A DNA stretch of 54,096 nt. Origin: Bacteroidota bacterium (lineage in GTDB: Bacteria; Bacteroidota; Ignavibacteria; Ignavibacteriales; Ignavibacteriaceae). The position numbers and the translations under genes are program-made. The notes under the pieces are model-generated. The model ran no database searches and was not told where the DNA came from. It was given only the letters and a program-made list of their open reading frames with translations. Positions 8,565 through 17,813 of the stretch are shown one piece after another (position 1 is the first letter of the stretch; each line of letters opens with the position of its first letter). The stretch lies in NCBI GenBank assembly GCA_022708025.1, contig JAKIZM010000018.1, positions 1 to 54,096 of the forward strand, in the 5' to 3' direction.

Positions 8565-10193
8565 TTACATCTCTTCCGGTGCAGATACGCCAAGAATACT
8601 TAATCCGTTTTTTATAACAATCATTGCAGCATAAGACAATGCTAAACGTGCTTCAGCTAATTTGGTTTCTGTACCAAGTATCCGGCAGGTTTTATTAAAA
8701 CGATGATAGGCTGCTGCAAGCTCATATAAATAAGTGCAAATTCTATGAGTTTCCAAACTATCTGCACTCAATTCAACTTCTTCTTCAAATTGAAATAGAG
8801 TTTTGATTAAATGCTGTTCATCATCGTGCACAAGCAACTCAAGATTATTAGTTGAGATTTCCAACTGAACTTCTTTTACGCGGTTTAGGATCGAATTAAT
8901 TCTTGCGTGTGCATATTGAACATAGAAAACAGGATTTTCATCAGACTTCTTTTTAGCAATTGACAAATCAAATACCATATGTGAATTGATATTACGCATA
9001 TTAAAAAAATATCTTACTGCATCTTTACCAACTTCACTGGTTAATTCATCAAGAGTTATGTAGTTAGCTTTTCTGGTTGACATCTTAACAACTTCATCCC
9101 CATCCATAATTGTAACAAACTGCTGTATCATCACTTTTACTTTATCAGGATTTAATCCTATAGCTTTTATTCCTGCCAAAACATCAGGATAAGTTGCATT
9201 ATGATCTGAACCAAAAACATCGATTAATAAATCATATCCGCGATTTATTTTTACAGCGTGATATGCAATATCAGGAAGGCGGTAAGTTGGTTCGCCTGTA
9301 CTTTTAATAATTACTTTATCTTCATTCTTACTAAGTGCAGATAATTTTAACCAGATCGCTCCGTCCTTTTCGTATGAAAGACCATTTGATTTGAAATAAT
9401 CTAAAAGCTCGTTGATCTTTCCATCCTTGTATAATGAATTTTCATTAAAAAATATCTTATGAATTATACCAAGATTTTCTAAAGATTTTTTTATATCAGA
9501 AAATATTTCCTTCTCAGCAGTATCTTTGAATATTCCTTCAGGGTCGTCATTCTTAAGTGAATCTCCGTATTTAATATATAACTGCATTGCAATCTCTTTA
9601 ATATACTCCCCTTGATAATAGTCTTCAGGGAAAGAGATTTGCTCACCAATAATTTCTAAATATCTTAATCTGACAGAATCACCTAAAACCCGCATTTGTC
9701 TGCCGGCATTATTAAAATAATACTCACGATCAACTTCATATCCCACCCATTCTAAAAGATTTGCAACTGTATCACCTACAACTGCATTTCGTCCATGTCC
9801 AACTGTCAATGGTCCTGTTGGATTTGCAGAAACAAATTCGACGTTTGCCCTTTTACCGGCATATTTTTCTGATTTACCAAAACTATCTTTTTTATCAATA
9901 ATCTTTTTTATGATGTATGTAACATATTCTTTTGTAAAAAAGAAATTGATGAAACCGGGTCCGGCGATTTCAGTCTTGTAAATTACTTTGGGATCAACTT
10001 TTAATGAATCTAATATCTGCTGGGCAATTGCTCTCGGATTGTCTTTAAGTTTTTTTGAAAGAAGCATTGCAGCATTGGTTGCTAAATCACCATACCCGGC
10101 GAGTTTTGGCTTTTCAAATACAAGTGTAATTTCTTTTAAAGCAGGTATATCAGTTTCTGCTTTTTTGAAAACTGTAAGTAGATAGTTTTTCAA
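8565..10193 (-). CDS. argS: Arginyl-tRNA synthetase
   Basis: Class I aminoacyl-tRNA synthetase charging tRNA-Arg. The order is an N-terminal additional domain (residues 1-95), the HIGH-type signature within ANPTGPLTVGHGRN (HGRN at 133-136), the KMSTRK loop (370-375) and a C-terminal DALR anticodon-binding domain ending in the typical LGVSAPEEM. At 542 residues it is within the family range. It is the last gene of a minus-strand group with rsfS and a LytR-C protein, 12 bases after rsfS. The gene for its tRNA-Arg(CCG) partner is also in this window. Confidence 0.97.
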   Translation of the reverse strand: MKNYLLTVFKKAETDIPALKEITLVFEKPKLAGYGDLATNAAMLLSKKLKDNPRAIAQQILDSLKVDPKVIYKTEIAGPGFINFFFTKEYVTYIIKKIIDKKDSFGKSEKYAGKRANVEFVSANPTGPLTVGHGRNAVVGDTVANLLEWVGYEVDREYYFNNAGRQMRVLGDSVRLRYLEIIGEQISFPEDYYQGEYIKEIAMQLYIKYGDSLKNDDPEGIFKDTAEKEIFSDIKKSLENLGIIHKIFFNENSLYKDGKINELLDYFKSNGLSYEKDGAIWLKLSALSKNEDKVIIKSTGEPTYRLPDIAYHAVKINRGYDLLIDVFGSDHNATYPDVLAGIKAIGLNPDKVKVMIQQFVTIMDGDEVVKMSTRKANYITLDELTSEVGKDAVRYFFNMRNINSHMVFDLSIAKKKSDENPVFYVQYAHARINSILNRVKEVQLEISTNNLELLVHDDEQHLIKTLFQFEEEVELSADSLETHRICTYLYELAAAYHRFNKTCRILGTETKLAEARLALSYAAMIVIKNGLSILGVSAPEEM

Positions 10194-10205
10194 TTGAAAA
10201 TTTTT

Positions 10206-10631
10206 TTATTCTTTTTTTGATTTAGCAGTTGTTGTTTTTCTGGTAGTCTTAGGTTTTGATTTAGCTTTTTCTTTCTTTGCCTCAATCGGATCCTGAACAT
10301 CAAATATCGGAGCATCGCCCCACAGTTTTTCTATATTATAAAATTCTCTCGATTCTTTTTTAAATATATGCACCACAACATCAACATAATCCAATAAAAC
10401 CCAGCTCAATGCAGCCATTCCTTCTTTATGCCAGTATTTAATTCCCTTTTCTCTTAGTTTCTCATCAATCTCATCAGCAATCGCTTTAACCTGAGTATCA
10501 GAATCGGCAGAACAAATCACAAAGTAATCAGCAAAAGAAGTTATTTCCTTGAGATCAATTATTTTAACATCATAGCCTTTCTTATTAAATATAAGATTAG
10601 CTATTTGTTCAGCAACTTTTTTAGAATTCAA
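10206..10631 (-). CDS. rsfS: Ribosomal silencing factor RsfS
   Basis: RsfS (YbeB/Iojap family) binds protein L14 of the large ribosomal subunit and blocks subunit joining during starvation. The core is clear: DYFVICSADSDTQVKAI, GIKYWHKEG and DVVVHIFKKESREFYNIEKLW, followed by D. After the core there is a 25-residue tail rich in Lys, Thr and Ala, which the common short forms lack and which may give extra RNA contact. It begins two bases after the LytR-C gene and is followed closely by argS. Confidence 0.93.
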   Translation of the reverse strand: MNSKKVAEQIANLIFNKKGYDVKIIDLKEITSFADYFVICSADSDTQVKAIADEIDEKLREKGIKYWHKEGMAALSWVLLDYVDVVVHIFKKESREFYNIEKLWGDAPIFDVQDPIEAKKEKAKSKPKTTRKTTTAKSKKE

Positions 10632-10633
10632 TT

Positions 10634-11140
10634 TCAGCTCCCGCTAATTTGAAAATATTTATTAAAGTCTTTCCCGATTACAATAGTCAAATCAATAAAA
10701 AGACTTTTATTTATTTCTGTAATAATAAAACGTTTGTTAAGATTTAAAGAATCAGCAACTTTAAATGCTGTTTCAGTATTATTCATCCTGTCAATAATAA
10801 AAGTATTATCTACATTAAAAGATCTGTAATTACCGGTTTTAACTACATCTATACCTTTTTTTCTAAGCAAATCAGTTAAAGCATTTCCGGCACCAGCAAT
10901 TCCGCAACCATTTAAAATTTCAACCTGAATCATCTGCTGAACATTTTGCGGCTTGGAATCCTGCTTTGAATCCGAATTAAAAATACCGGTCTTATTAAAA
11001 ATATTAATTAAAAGGAATAATGTAATAAGAGATAATATTGATGATGTAATAATAAAAAAAAGTCGTGTGTTTTTCTCTGAATTTATATCTGTGCCTGAAG
11101 TAAAAAACTTTTTTTCTTTATTGTCCAATCCGGATCTCAT
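10634..11140 (-). CDS. LytR C-terminal domain protein, membrane-anchored
   Basis: A 168-residue protein with one membrane segment (about residues 27-48) and a LytR_C-type domain outside: VEILNGCGIAGAGNALTDLL followed by a stretch ending NTFIIDR. This domain is usually the C-terminal part of LytR-CpsA-Psr cell-wall enzymes; here it stands alone without the catalytic domain. It lies between a predicted exported protein and rsfS with gaps of two to three bases on each side, so all are likely co-transcribed. The function of stand-alone LytR_C proteins is not established. Confidence 0.8.
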   Translation of the reverse strand: MRSGLDNKEKKFFTSGTDINSEKNTRLFFIITSSILSLITLFLLINIFNKTGIFNSDSKQDSKPQNVQQMIQVEILNGCGIAGAGNALTDLLRKKGIDVVKTGNYRSFNVDNTFIIDRMNNTETAFKVADSLNLNKRFIITEINKSLFIDLTIVIGKDFNKYFQISGS

Positions 11141-11143
11141 TAA

Positions 11144-11656
11144 CTAATAACTGAACGGTCCAAATCCGGAATCAAAGAAGCCGTTATAATACCAATTACC
11201 AAAAGATCTGTTAAATCTGTAATAAGGATCATAAAAGTAATTTGGTATTGCACGGTATTGTACAGAAATGTTGAAATCATCCCAGGGTCTGTAATTAAAT
11301 GCAGCACGGGTAATGTATAAACCCTGAATAGAATTCTGGAAATCTTTTCCTAATGAACTGTAAGGACTTGTTATAATACTTGCATCCACCTGAACATTCA
11401 TATTGTCAGCAAATTTATAAAACATACTATTTGTATATGTCGCCAAGCTTGTTCCATATCCTCCAAAAGTAGAATATGAAAGACCGATTGAATGTTTCAT
11501 ACTAAAGTTATCGGGGTTTATAAAACCCAAAATATAATTAGATGATTTATCAGTTATTCCGTCTTTTGGTGTTTCCGTTGGAAAGACAGGATCTTTAAAT
11601 TGACCAAATGCAAATGTTGCAGCAACTAAAACAAAAAATAATATGACTTTTTTCAT
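11144..11656 (-). CDS. Predicted exported protein, possibly outer-membrane associated
   Basis: 170 residues with a clear Sec signal peptide (MKKVILFFVLVAATFAFG, cleavage near residue 18). The mature part is rich in Tyr, Phe, Ser and Asn and has alternating hydrophobic patterns such as FNISVQYRAIPNYFYDP that resemble outer-membrane beta strands, but it is too short for a full barrel. No family is recognised. It begins the group that continues with the LytR-C protein, rsfS and argS. Upstream 148 bases to ridA show no strong structure. Confidence 0.65.
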   Translation of the reverse strand: MKKVILFFVLVAATFAFGQFKDPVFPTETPKDGITDKSSNYILGFINPDNFSMKHSIGLSYSTFGGYGTSLATYTNSMFYKFADNMNVQVDASIITSPYSSLGKDFQNSIQGLYITRAAFNYRPWDDFNISVQYRAIPNYFYDPYYRFNRSFGNWYYNGFFDSGFGPFSY

Positions 11657-11804
11657 AATAATCTCAAATTTTCTACCCGATTTTATGGAAATCTTAACTT
11701 AATGTCAATGAAACTAATCACCCTTTAGACGCATTATTCCGGAATTTTCCTCACCTGAAAATGAAAACAATATTAATTCCAATAAAAAGTATTTAAACAG
11801 AATA

Positions 11805-12260
11805 TTACTTTACCAGTACAATCATCTCAATTTCAACTGCAGCATCAAGTGGTAATGAAGAAACACCTACTGCACTTCTGACGTGTTTACCAACTTCACC
11901 AAATATTTTTCCAATTAATTCTGAAGCACCATTTGCAACTTTTGGCTGTGCAGTAAACTCCGGTGTACTTGCAACAAATACAGTAAGTTTTTCAACTTCA
12001 ATAATATTATCAAGATTTCCTATAACAGATTTAATCGCTGCTAAACAGTTAAGTGCACAAATCTGAGCTGCTAGAATTCCTTCTTCTTCAGATAATTCTT
12101 TTCCGATTTTACCTTTGTATTTTACTTCACCTTTTACCACAGGTACCTGTCCTGAAGTCATAACAAGGTTTCCAACTTTTTTTGCGGGGATGTAGGCTGC
12201 TAAAGGTTTTGCAACCTCCGGAACTTCAAATCCAAGTTCTTTAATTTTTTCTTCTATCAT
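11805..12260 (-). CDS. ridA: RidA / YjgF family enamine-imine deaminase
   Basis: 151-residue member of the RidA superfamily, forming trimers that hydrolyse reactive enamine/imine intermediates. Recognisable parts are the N-terminal strand NLVMTSGQVPV, the central AAQICALNCLAAIKSVIG helix and the C-terminal segment HVRSAVGVSSLPLDAAVEIEMI. The conserved arginine normally before the final strand is replaced in context by the VRSAVGV form typical of the longer YjgF-like subgroup. The substrate in this subgroup is less certain than in canonical RidA. It is transcribed alone and divergently from mazG. Confidence 0.88.
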   Translation of the reverse strand: MIEEKIKELGFEVPEVAKPLAAYIPAKKVGNLVMTSGQVPVVKGEVKYKGKIGKELSEEEGILAAQICALNCLAAIKSVIGNLDNIIEVEKLTVFVASTPEFTAQPKVANGASELIGKIFGEVGKHVRSAVGVSSLPLDAAVEIEMIVLVK

Positions 12261-12330
12261 AAAATCTCCTAAACGATTATTATTTTTTTCTTAAATTTGA
12301 TTCGAAACATTTAGTAAAAAAGGATTTCAA

Positions 12331-13134
12331 ATGACTGATAGTAAATTTACAGATTTTATCGGGATTGTTAAACGATTAAGAAAAGAATGTCCGTGGGACC
12401 GGGAACAGACTAATGATTCGATAAAATCAAATACAATTGAAGAAGCGTATGAAGTAGTTGAAGCTATTGATAATAAAAACTATGATGAACTAAAAAAAGA
12501 GCTTGGAGATTTATTGCTTCACGTAGTATTTCACACCCAGATTGCCGAAGAACAAAATTATTTTAAGATCGATGATGTTATTGATTCTATCCAATCAAAA
12601 TTAATAAGAAGACATCCACATGTTTTTGGTGAAACAAAAGTATCAGATTCCAATGAAGTGAAAAAAAACTGGGAAGAAATCAAGCTAAGCGAAGGAAGAG
12701 AATCTGTATTAGATGGAGTGCCTCATAATTTACCTGCACTGCAAAGAGCGAACAGACTGCAGGAGAAAGCAGCAAAAGTTGGTTTTGATTGGGAAAAGAA
12801 AGAAGATGTTTGGAAAAAAGTAATTGAAGAAATTCAGGAAATGCACGAAATAGAAAGAATTAAATCACAATCTGATAAAAACGCAAATACTAATGACCTG
12901 AATAATAAATTAGAAAAGGAAGTTGGCGATGTTTTCTTTGCTATGGTAAATTATGCCCGCTTTCTTGGTATCAATCCTGAAGACGCATTAAGAAAAACAA
13001 ACGATAAATTTATTAAACGATTTAACTACGTCCAGAAAAAAGTTAAAGAATCAGGCAAAACAATTAACGAATCAAATCTTGAAGAGATGGATAAGTACTG
13101 GAATGAAAGTAAAAAGCTGTCAGAATTTAATTAG
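12331..13134 (+). CDS. mazG: Nucleoside triphosphate pyrophosphohydrolase MazG
   Basis: All-alpha NTP pyrophosphatase that removes non-canonical or excess nucleotides. It has two MazG domains: the first with CPWDREQT (about residues 20-27), the metal-binding EEAYE and KELGDLLLHVVFH, then RRHPHVFG; the second with EKEVGDVFFAMVNYARFL. At 267 residues it is the full-length form. The ribosome binding site AAAGGA precedes the ATG. It converges with phoH, leaving only three bases between the two stops, so no shared terminator stem fits there. Confidence 0.95.
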   Translation: MTDSKFTDFIGIVKRLRKECPWDREQTNDSIKSNTIEEAYEVVEAIDNKNYDELKKELGDLLLHVVFHTQIAEEQNYFKIDDVIDSIQSKLIRRHPHVFGETKVSDSNEVKKNWEEIKLSEGRESVLDGVPHNLPALQRANRLQEKAAKVGFDWEKKEDVWKKVIEEIQEMHEIERIKSQSDKNANTNDLNNKLEKEVGDVFFAMVNYARFLGINPEDALRKTNDKFIKRFNYVQKKVKESGKTINESNLEEMDKYWNESKKLSEFN

Positions 13135-13137
13135 TTA

Positions 13138-14094
13138 TTATTTACCATTATTAAATTTATCATAAGCATCAATGATATCTTTAACAAGTTTATGCCTTAC
13201 TACATCTTCTTTATCAAAATAAGCAAATCCAACACCAGTTATTCCGCTTAAAATATCCTTTGCCTGAATTAATCCGCTTTTAGATTTAACCGGCAAATCA
13301 ATCTGAGTTATATCCCCGGTAATAATTGCCTTTGAATTTGCACCTAATCTTGTAAGAAACATTTTCATCTGAACATCAGTAGCATTTTGAGCTTCATCAA
13401 GAATTACAAAAGCATTATTAAGAGTTCTGCCGCGCATATACGCGAGCGGAACAATTTCAATAACTCTTTTTTCGATATAACCTTTCAGTTTTTCTGACGG
13501 AATCATATCATCGAGAGCATCATATAATGGCCGCAAGTAAGGATCAATTTTTTCCTGAAAGTCGCCCGGTAAAAATCCAAGGCTTTCACCAGCTTCTACT
13601 GCTGGTCTGGCAAGTACAATTCTTTTTACAATTCCCTTTTTTAATGCTGAAACTGCAATAGCAACAGCCAGATAAGTCTTACCTGTTCCTGCTGGACCGA
13701 TAGCAAAACAAATATCATTTTTACCGGCAATCTGCAAGTATTTTTTTTGTCCCGGTGTTTTTGCTTTCACAACATCGTTTTTTGTGTAAAGAACTATTGA
13801 ATCATATTCAGCTTCCCCGATAATTTCTTTACCTTCAATTGTAAGATTAAGGATTGTTTCAATATCACTTTTATTTAATTTGCCACTCGTATTAAGCACA
13901 TAAACCATTTCCTTAATAACTTTTTCAACAATCTCAACTTCCTCCAAAACCCCTTTTATGTTTACTATATCGCCACGGACAGAAATAGTAGAGTTGAATC
14001 TGTCTTCAAGCAGATTAAGATAGGCATCATTAACACCAAGAAGCCCCAACATATCAACGCCATTAAGTGTAATCTTTTTTTCTGCGGTTGTCAT
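13138..14094 (-). CDS. phoH: PhoH family ATPase
   Basis: PhoH-like P-loop ATPase, often linked to RNA metabolism alongside YbeY. The Walker A motif is GPAGTGKT (residues 133-140) and the Walker B is VILDEAQNA (about 230-238), with the sensor-like ITGDITQIDLP after it. The first 110 residues form the KH-like N-terminal region found in PhoH of this type. Length of 318 residues is standard. No ybeY follows in the window; the downstream gene is the convergent mazG. The upstream LysM gene is separated by a terminator, so phoH should have its own promoter. Confidence 0.94.
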   Translation of the reverse strand: MTTAEKKITLNGVDMLGLLGVNDAYLNLLEDRFNSTISVRGDIVNIKGVLEEVEIVEKVIKEMVYVLNTSGKLNKSDIETILNLTIEGKEIIGEAEYDSIVLYTKNDVVKAKTPGQKKYLQIAGKNDICFAIGPAGTGKTYLAVAIAVSALKKGIVKRIVLARPAVEAGESLGFLPGDFQEKIDPYLRPLYDALDDMIPSEKLKGYIEKRVIEIVPLAYMRGRTLNNAFVILDEAQNATDVQMKMFLTRLGANSKAIITGDITQIDLPVKSKSGLIQAKDILSGITGVGFAYFDKEDVVRHKLVKDIIDAYDKFNNGK

Positions 14095-14111
14095 GATCTT
14101 TTTAAATACAA

Positions 14112-14141
14112 AAAGCCCTCATCGAAAAAGACAAGGGCTTA
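14112..14141 (-). terminator. Rho-independent terminator after the LysM gene
   Basis: An AAGCCCT / AGGGCTT stem (14113-14119 and 14134-14140) with a loop of about 14 bases lies 25 bases after the LysM gene stop on the minus strand, and an A/T-rich tract follows. It separates the LysM gene from phoH. Confidence 0.75.
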
Positions 14142-14165
14142 AATTTGTCAGAACCAAAAAACAAA

Positions 14166-14840
14166 TTATTGTACCGGAGCCGGTTTATAATTCTTTCTTA
14201 GTTTTTCATACTTTGTTTTTTCTTCTTCTGTAAGATTAGGAATCTTGAAAACTTGTTTTGGATAAATTAAATCAGGATTCTTAATCTGATCTCTGTTAGC
14301 CTTATAAATTACAGGCCATGCAAATCCGTTACCGTAATGTTCTTTTTTCTTTGCAATGTTCCAGAGACAATCACCTTTTACAACAGTATAGTTGATTTCT
14401 GATGGAGCCTCAACCCAGTTGTCAAGGTCTTTCTGCATTTGATTATGAACTTTTGTAAAGAATTCTGGTAATGCAGATATTTTATTTTTCTTTAATGCAT
14501 TAAGATCAGTCTGTCTGTCAGTTTTCGGACCTTCTTTTCTTTTGATCTTGCCATCTAATTCATTAACAGCTTTTCTGAAGTTATTTACATCGTTTCTTGT
14601 AGCGCCAACAATCTGGTACAACTCATCGATGCACTCTTCAGGATCCTGCAGATTCATTGCTTTTAAATTATCTATATCGCTTTTGAGAGCGCTGATTTCA
14701 CTTTCAAGTGCAGCTTTCTTGTTCTTGAAAGTGGTCATTTCAGATTCCCATTGCTCTTCGGTCATTTTCTGTGCAAAGTTTACAGCAGTAAAAAGAAGAA
14801 CCAGGGAAACTATGCCTAATAATTTTGATTTGATACTCAT
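14166..14840 (-). CDS. Exported LysM-domain protein with coiled coil
   Basis: The product has a signal peptide (MSIKSKLLGIVSLVLLFT, cleavage near AQ), a long heptad-rich coiled coil (roughly residues 25-90) and a C-terminal LysM domain with YTVVKGDCLWNIAKKKEHYG and IYPKQVFKIP. LysM binds peptidoglycan, so the protein probably sits in the periplasm. The frame is open further to 14873, but the ATG at 14840 gives the signal peptide directly and has GAGGA ten bases upstream, so it is chosen. The neighbour upstream is a coiled-coil lipoprotein; the two may act together in the envelope, which is inference. Confidence 0.82.
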   Translation of the reverse strand: MSIKSKLLGIVSLVLLFTAVNFAQKMTEEQWESEMTTFKNKKAALESEISALKSDIDNLKAMNLQDPEECIDELYQIVGATRNDVNNFRKAVNELDGKIKRKEGPKTDRQTDLNALKKNKISALPEFFTKVHNQMQKDLDNWVEAPSEINYTVVKGDCLWNIAKKKEHYGNGFAWPVIYKANRDQIKNPDLIYPKQVFKIPNLTEEEKTKYEKLRKNYKPAPVQ

Positions 14841-14880
14841 TATATATATCCTCTGAAAATATTTAAAAATCATTAATTAA

Positions 14881-15156
14881 TTATTTGGGTAATTTTTCCA
14901 GGTTTGCCTTTGCTTCTTCTTTTTGCTTTTCGCATTCAGCAAGTTTTCTGTTTGTGTCCTCGATCTGAGCTTCAAGTTTAGCTCTTTCATCTCTTAATGA
15001 GTTAGCTTCTGTCTCAAGGGAAGCAACTTCATTTTTAAGATCACTCAATTCTTTTAATTGAGCATCACTTAAACCACCGCATCCACTTAAGAAGGCAGTA
15101 GTAAGTGCAATACCGCTGATCAACACGGCTGATCTCAACGATTTAGTTATGTTCAT
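14881..15156 (-). CDS. Small coiled-coil lipoprotein
   Basis: 91 residues with a lipoprotein signal ending in the lipobox LSGC (cysteine near residue 26), followed by an almost unbroken heptad-type coiled coil rich in Leu, Glu and Lys. The plan is like that of Braun lipoprotein, but the C-terminus (LEKLPK) is not the Lpp anchor, so covalent attachment to peptidoglycan is not shown. It is directly upstream of the LysM protein gene on the same strand, 40 bases apart, with GGAGGT before the ATG. Confidence 0.8.
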   Translation of the reverse strand: MNITKSLRSAVLISGIALTTAFLSGCGGLSDAQLKELSDLKNEVASLETEANSLRDERAKLEAQIEDTNRKLAECEKQKEEAKANLEKLPK

Positions 15157-15300
15157 TCGATACCTCCGAATATATTGGTTAGTGATTATTTTTAACGAAA
15201 AAATAAAATTTTCTTATCGATATTTAAAACACTTGTGCAATTTATACAAAAAAAATTAATTAAAGAAATAAGATTTATCACATTATTTATGTTTTTTGCG

Positions 15301-15987
15301 TCATATAAGACGTTTTTCTACAAAACTGGTATAAGAATTACCTGCAATAATTATATGATCAAAAACAGGGATTTCCATTATCTTACCTGATTCTACAATT
15401 TTTTTTGTTATGGAAATATCTTCGTTACTGGGTTCCGGATTTTCACTCGGATGATTATGAATAAGAATTATACTGGCAGAATTATTTTCAATAGCAGTCT
15501 TAAATATTTCTCTTGGAGAAACAACACTCGAATTCAAATTGCCCTGAGATATCCGCTCATAACGTATTATCTTGTTTGCCGAGCTTAAACATACAACAAT
15601 AAATTGTTCTTTTACCTCATCTCTAAGTATTGGAATAAAGATTTCTGCCACATCTGCAGGCGATGTAATCTTCTTTTGTGAAAACCATTTTGTTTGTGAT
15701 AAAATTCTTCTGCTTATTTCAAATGCCGCTAATAGTGTTGCAGCTTTATTTTTACCTACACCGGAATTTTTAATCAGATCTGCTGAAGTTTTTGAAGCAA
15801 GCTGTGCAAGATTAGTTTCTTTACTGATTATTTCCTGTGAAATCTGAATAACAGATTTACCCTTTGTACCTGTTCTTAACAAGATCGCAATTAATTCTGC
15901 ATCAGTAAGGCTTTGTGCACCTCGCAAAAGTAATTTTTCTCTTGGTCTGTCATCTGCAGGCAGGTCTTTTACTTTAAGCATTAACAT
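15301..15987 (-). CDS. radC: RadC family protein (JAB/JAMM domain)
   Basis: An N-terminal helix-hairpin-helix region with GVGKNKA (residues 76-82) precedes a JAMM metalloprotease-like domain with the zinc-binding set H177 and H179 in IHNHPSE and D190. The 228-residue length is the classic RadC form. Despite the name, a role in DNA repair has not been confirmed in bacteria; family members often occur near mobile elements, but here it lies in core genome eight bases after a periplasmic binding protein gene. The start is MLMLKVKD; the second Met is equally possible. Confidence 0.92.
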   Translation of the reverse strand: MLMLKVKDLPADDRPREKLLLRGAQSLTDAELIAILLRTGTKGKSVIQISQEIISKETNLAQLASKTSADLIKNSGVGKNKAATLLAAFEISRRILSQTKWFSQKKITSPADVAEIFIPILRDEVKEQFIVVCLSSANKIIRYERISQGNLNSSVVSPREIFKTAIENNSASIILIHNHPSENPEPSNEDISITKKIVESGKIMEIPVFDHIIIAGNSYTSFVEKRLI

Positions 15988-15995
15988 CCTTTACT

Positions 15996-17720
15996 TTAAT
16001 CATTAGACCGATATTTTTCAACAAGTTCAAAAATTCCATCTTTGTAACGGATAATGTTATTGTATTTATTATTTCTCTGTGAACTGAATGATATATTGTT
16101 GTGAAATCCGTTTACACTTATACCTGATTCCATTTTATATCTGATATTTTTTCTTGTGGGATCAGTATTCCTCATTACAGTTAATAAATACTTTGCTGCA
16201 TCATAGCCGTATAAAACATTTCTGTTCACTTCTAATCCGATAATCTTTTTAAAATCACCAGAAAAATCTTTTAGCTCAGGATTATTATAATCAATAAAAT
16301 AATCAGAATCGAAAGTCAGTCTGTTGCTTAATGTTGATGATGATTCAAAGCCTTTACCTAAAAACCAATCCTGATTTCCATACAGATTAACATTCAATCC
16401 ATTTTGAACCATTTGGGATAATATAGTTCCGGCATCAGATGCATCTGATATAGGAACATAAATACCTTCTATTTCATTTGCCAGGACTGATATTCTTGCA
16501 ACCTGTTCACTAAGATCAAATGATTTACTTCTGAAAGTTTCCTTTGCATTTATTATACCGCCAAGTTTTTCAAATTCCCGTATAAAACTTGCAGCCAGCA
16601 AAGGAGAATATCCCTCAATTGAATTAAGAACAGCAAGCTTTCTTTTGTTTTCCACAAAGTAAAGATATTGCGCAAATATTTTGCCTCTGGAAGTCAGTGA
16701 AGGATTTGCCTGAAAGAAATTATCACTTAGCTGAATCAGATCATCATCAGTTGCAGTCGGAGATATTAAACATATATTGGATTTATCTATTTCTTTAAGG
16801 GCTGTTCTGACATCATCACTAAAAATCGGACCCAATATACATCTGATATTATTGTTCTCAACAAATTCAGAAGCAAACTGAGTTGTTAATGTTTTGTCCC
16901 TTTTAATATCTTTAACAAGTAATCCAATCTTATCAGTATTAGTTGAGTTATATATATGGAATGCATATCTAATACCTTCCAGCACTTCACGTGCAGAAAA
17001 TATTTCTCTGTCATTAGAGTCGGTTAATGATATTAAAATACCAACAACAGGAACTGATTCTTCTGATTGTACTGTGCCGACATTTTTCTTAAGATTTAAA
17101 GCTTCTAAATATTCATCAGAAGATATATAGCTAGTTGTTATTTCCTGAAATTTTTTACCAGCATTTTGTTTATCATTTTCTTGTAATAGTAATTTTCCTT
17201 CCAGTAAAAGGAGGAATGGTTCTATTTTATTTTTTTCATATCTGCTGCGGGTTTTGCTTATATCAGAGCTCCTTAGATAATTTAATGCGATTTTTTCTGC
17301 CAGATTTTTGTTCTCATTTTTATAAACAACGGATTTAGTTTCATTAAGCAGATTAATAAGATGGTTAAATGCAGTAAGATATTTTTGCTGCTGTATGTAA
17401 TTACTTAAAAGTAAATTATTTGCTTCATCAAGATATTTGCTTGTTGGATAATTTTCTAAAAAGGATTTTAAAGCAGTTTCAGTTTCAGTATATTTTTTTT
17501 GCTCCAAAAGTATTTTACATATAAACAACGATGAGGCTGAAATCTTTGAGTTATTCTCTTTTCTGGATTCAATTAATTTAAATAATGATAGCGCATCAGA
17601 GTACTTATGAGATTTATAATACTGAATAGCTTTTTCAAAATCACGGTTATTATCGACTGTAATATTTTGCGAGAGTAAAGAAAATGTAAATAAAATAAAA
17701 AATAATATCGCTTTTTTCAT
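15996..17720 (-). CDS. Exported TPR plus type 1 periplasmic-binding-fold protein
   Basis: Signal peptide (MKKAILFFILFTFSLLSQ), then tetratricopeptide-like repeats (about residues 25-210), then a Leu/Ile/Val-binding-type domain from residue 220, seen in VPVVGILISLTDSNDREIF, CILGPIFSDDVRTALKE and KLAVLNSIEGYSPLLAASF. This TPR plus binding-fold plan resembles LpoA/YraM, the activator of class A penicillin-binding proteins, but it could equally be a sensor. A TTG start at 17729 is possible; the ATG at 17720 begins the signal peptide and is preferred. No ABC transporter genes are adjacent, which argues against a simple uptake role. Confidence 0.75.
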   Translation of the reverse strand: MKKAILFFILFTFSLLSQNITVDNNRDFEKAIQYYKSHKYSDALSLFKLIESRKENNSKISASSLFICKILLEQKKYTETETALKSFLENYPTSKYLDEANNLLLSNYIQQQKYLTAFNHLINLLNETKSVVYKNENKNLAEKIALNYLRSSDISKTRSRYEKNKIEPFLLLLEGKLLLQENDKQNAGKKFQEITTSYISSDEYLEALNLKKNVGTVQSEESVPVVGILISLTDSNDREIFSAREVLEGIRYAFHIYNSTNTDKIGLLVKDIKRDKTLTTQFASEFVENNNIRCILGPIFSDDVRTALKEIDKSNICLISPTATDDDLIQLSDNFFQANPSLTSRGKIFAQYLYFVENKRKLAVLNSIEGYSPLLAASFIREFEKLGGIINAKETFRSKSFDLSEQVARISVLANEIEGIYVPISDASDAGTILSQMVQNGLNVNLYGNQDWFLGKGFESSSTLSNRLTFDSDYFIDYNNPELKDFSGDFKKIIGLEVNRNVLYGYDAAKYLLTVMRNTDPTRKNIRYKMESGISVNGFHNNISFSSQRNNKYNNIIRYKDGIFELVEKYRSND

Positions 17721-17813
17721 TTTGAACAAATCTAAGTTTAATTCTTTCTAAGAATAAATTTTGGGCAATCCGAAAATAACTTTATCTAACATAATATAAA
17801 TATCTGCAAATAT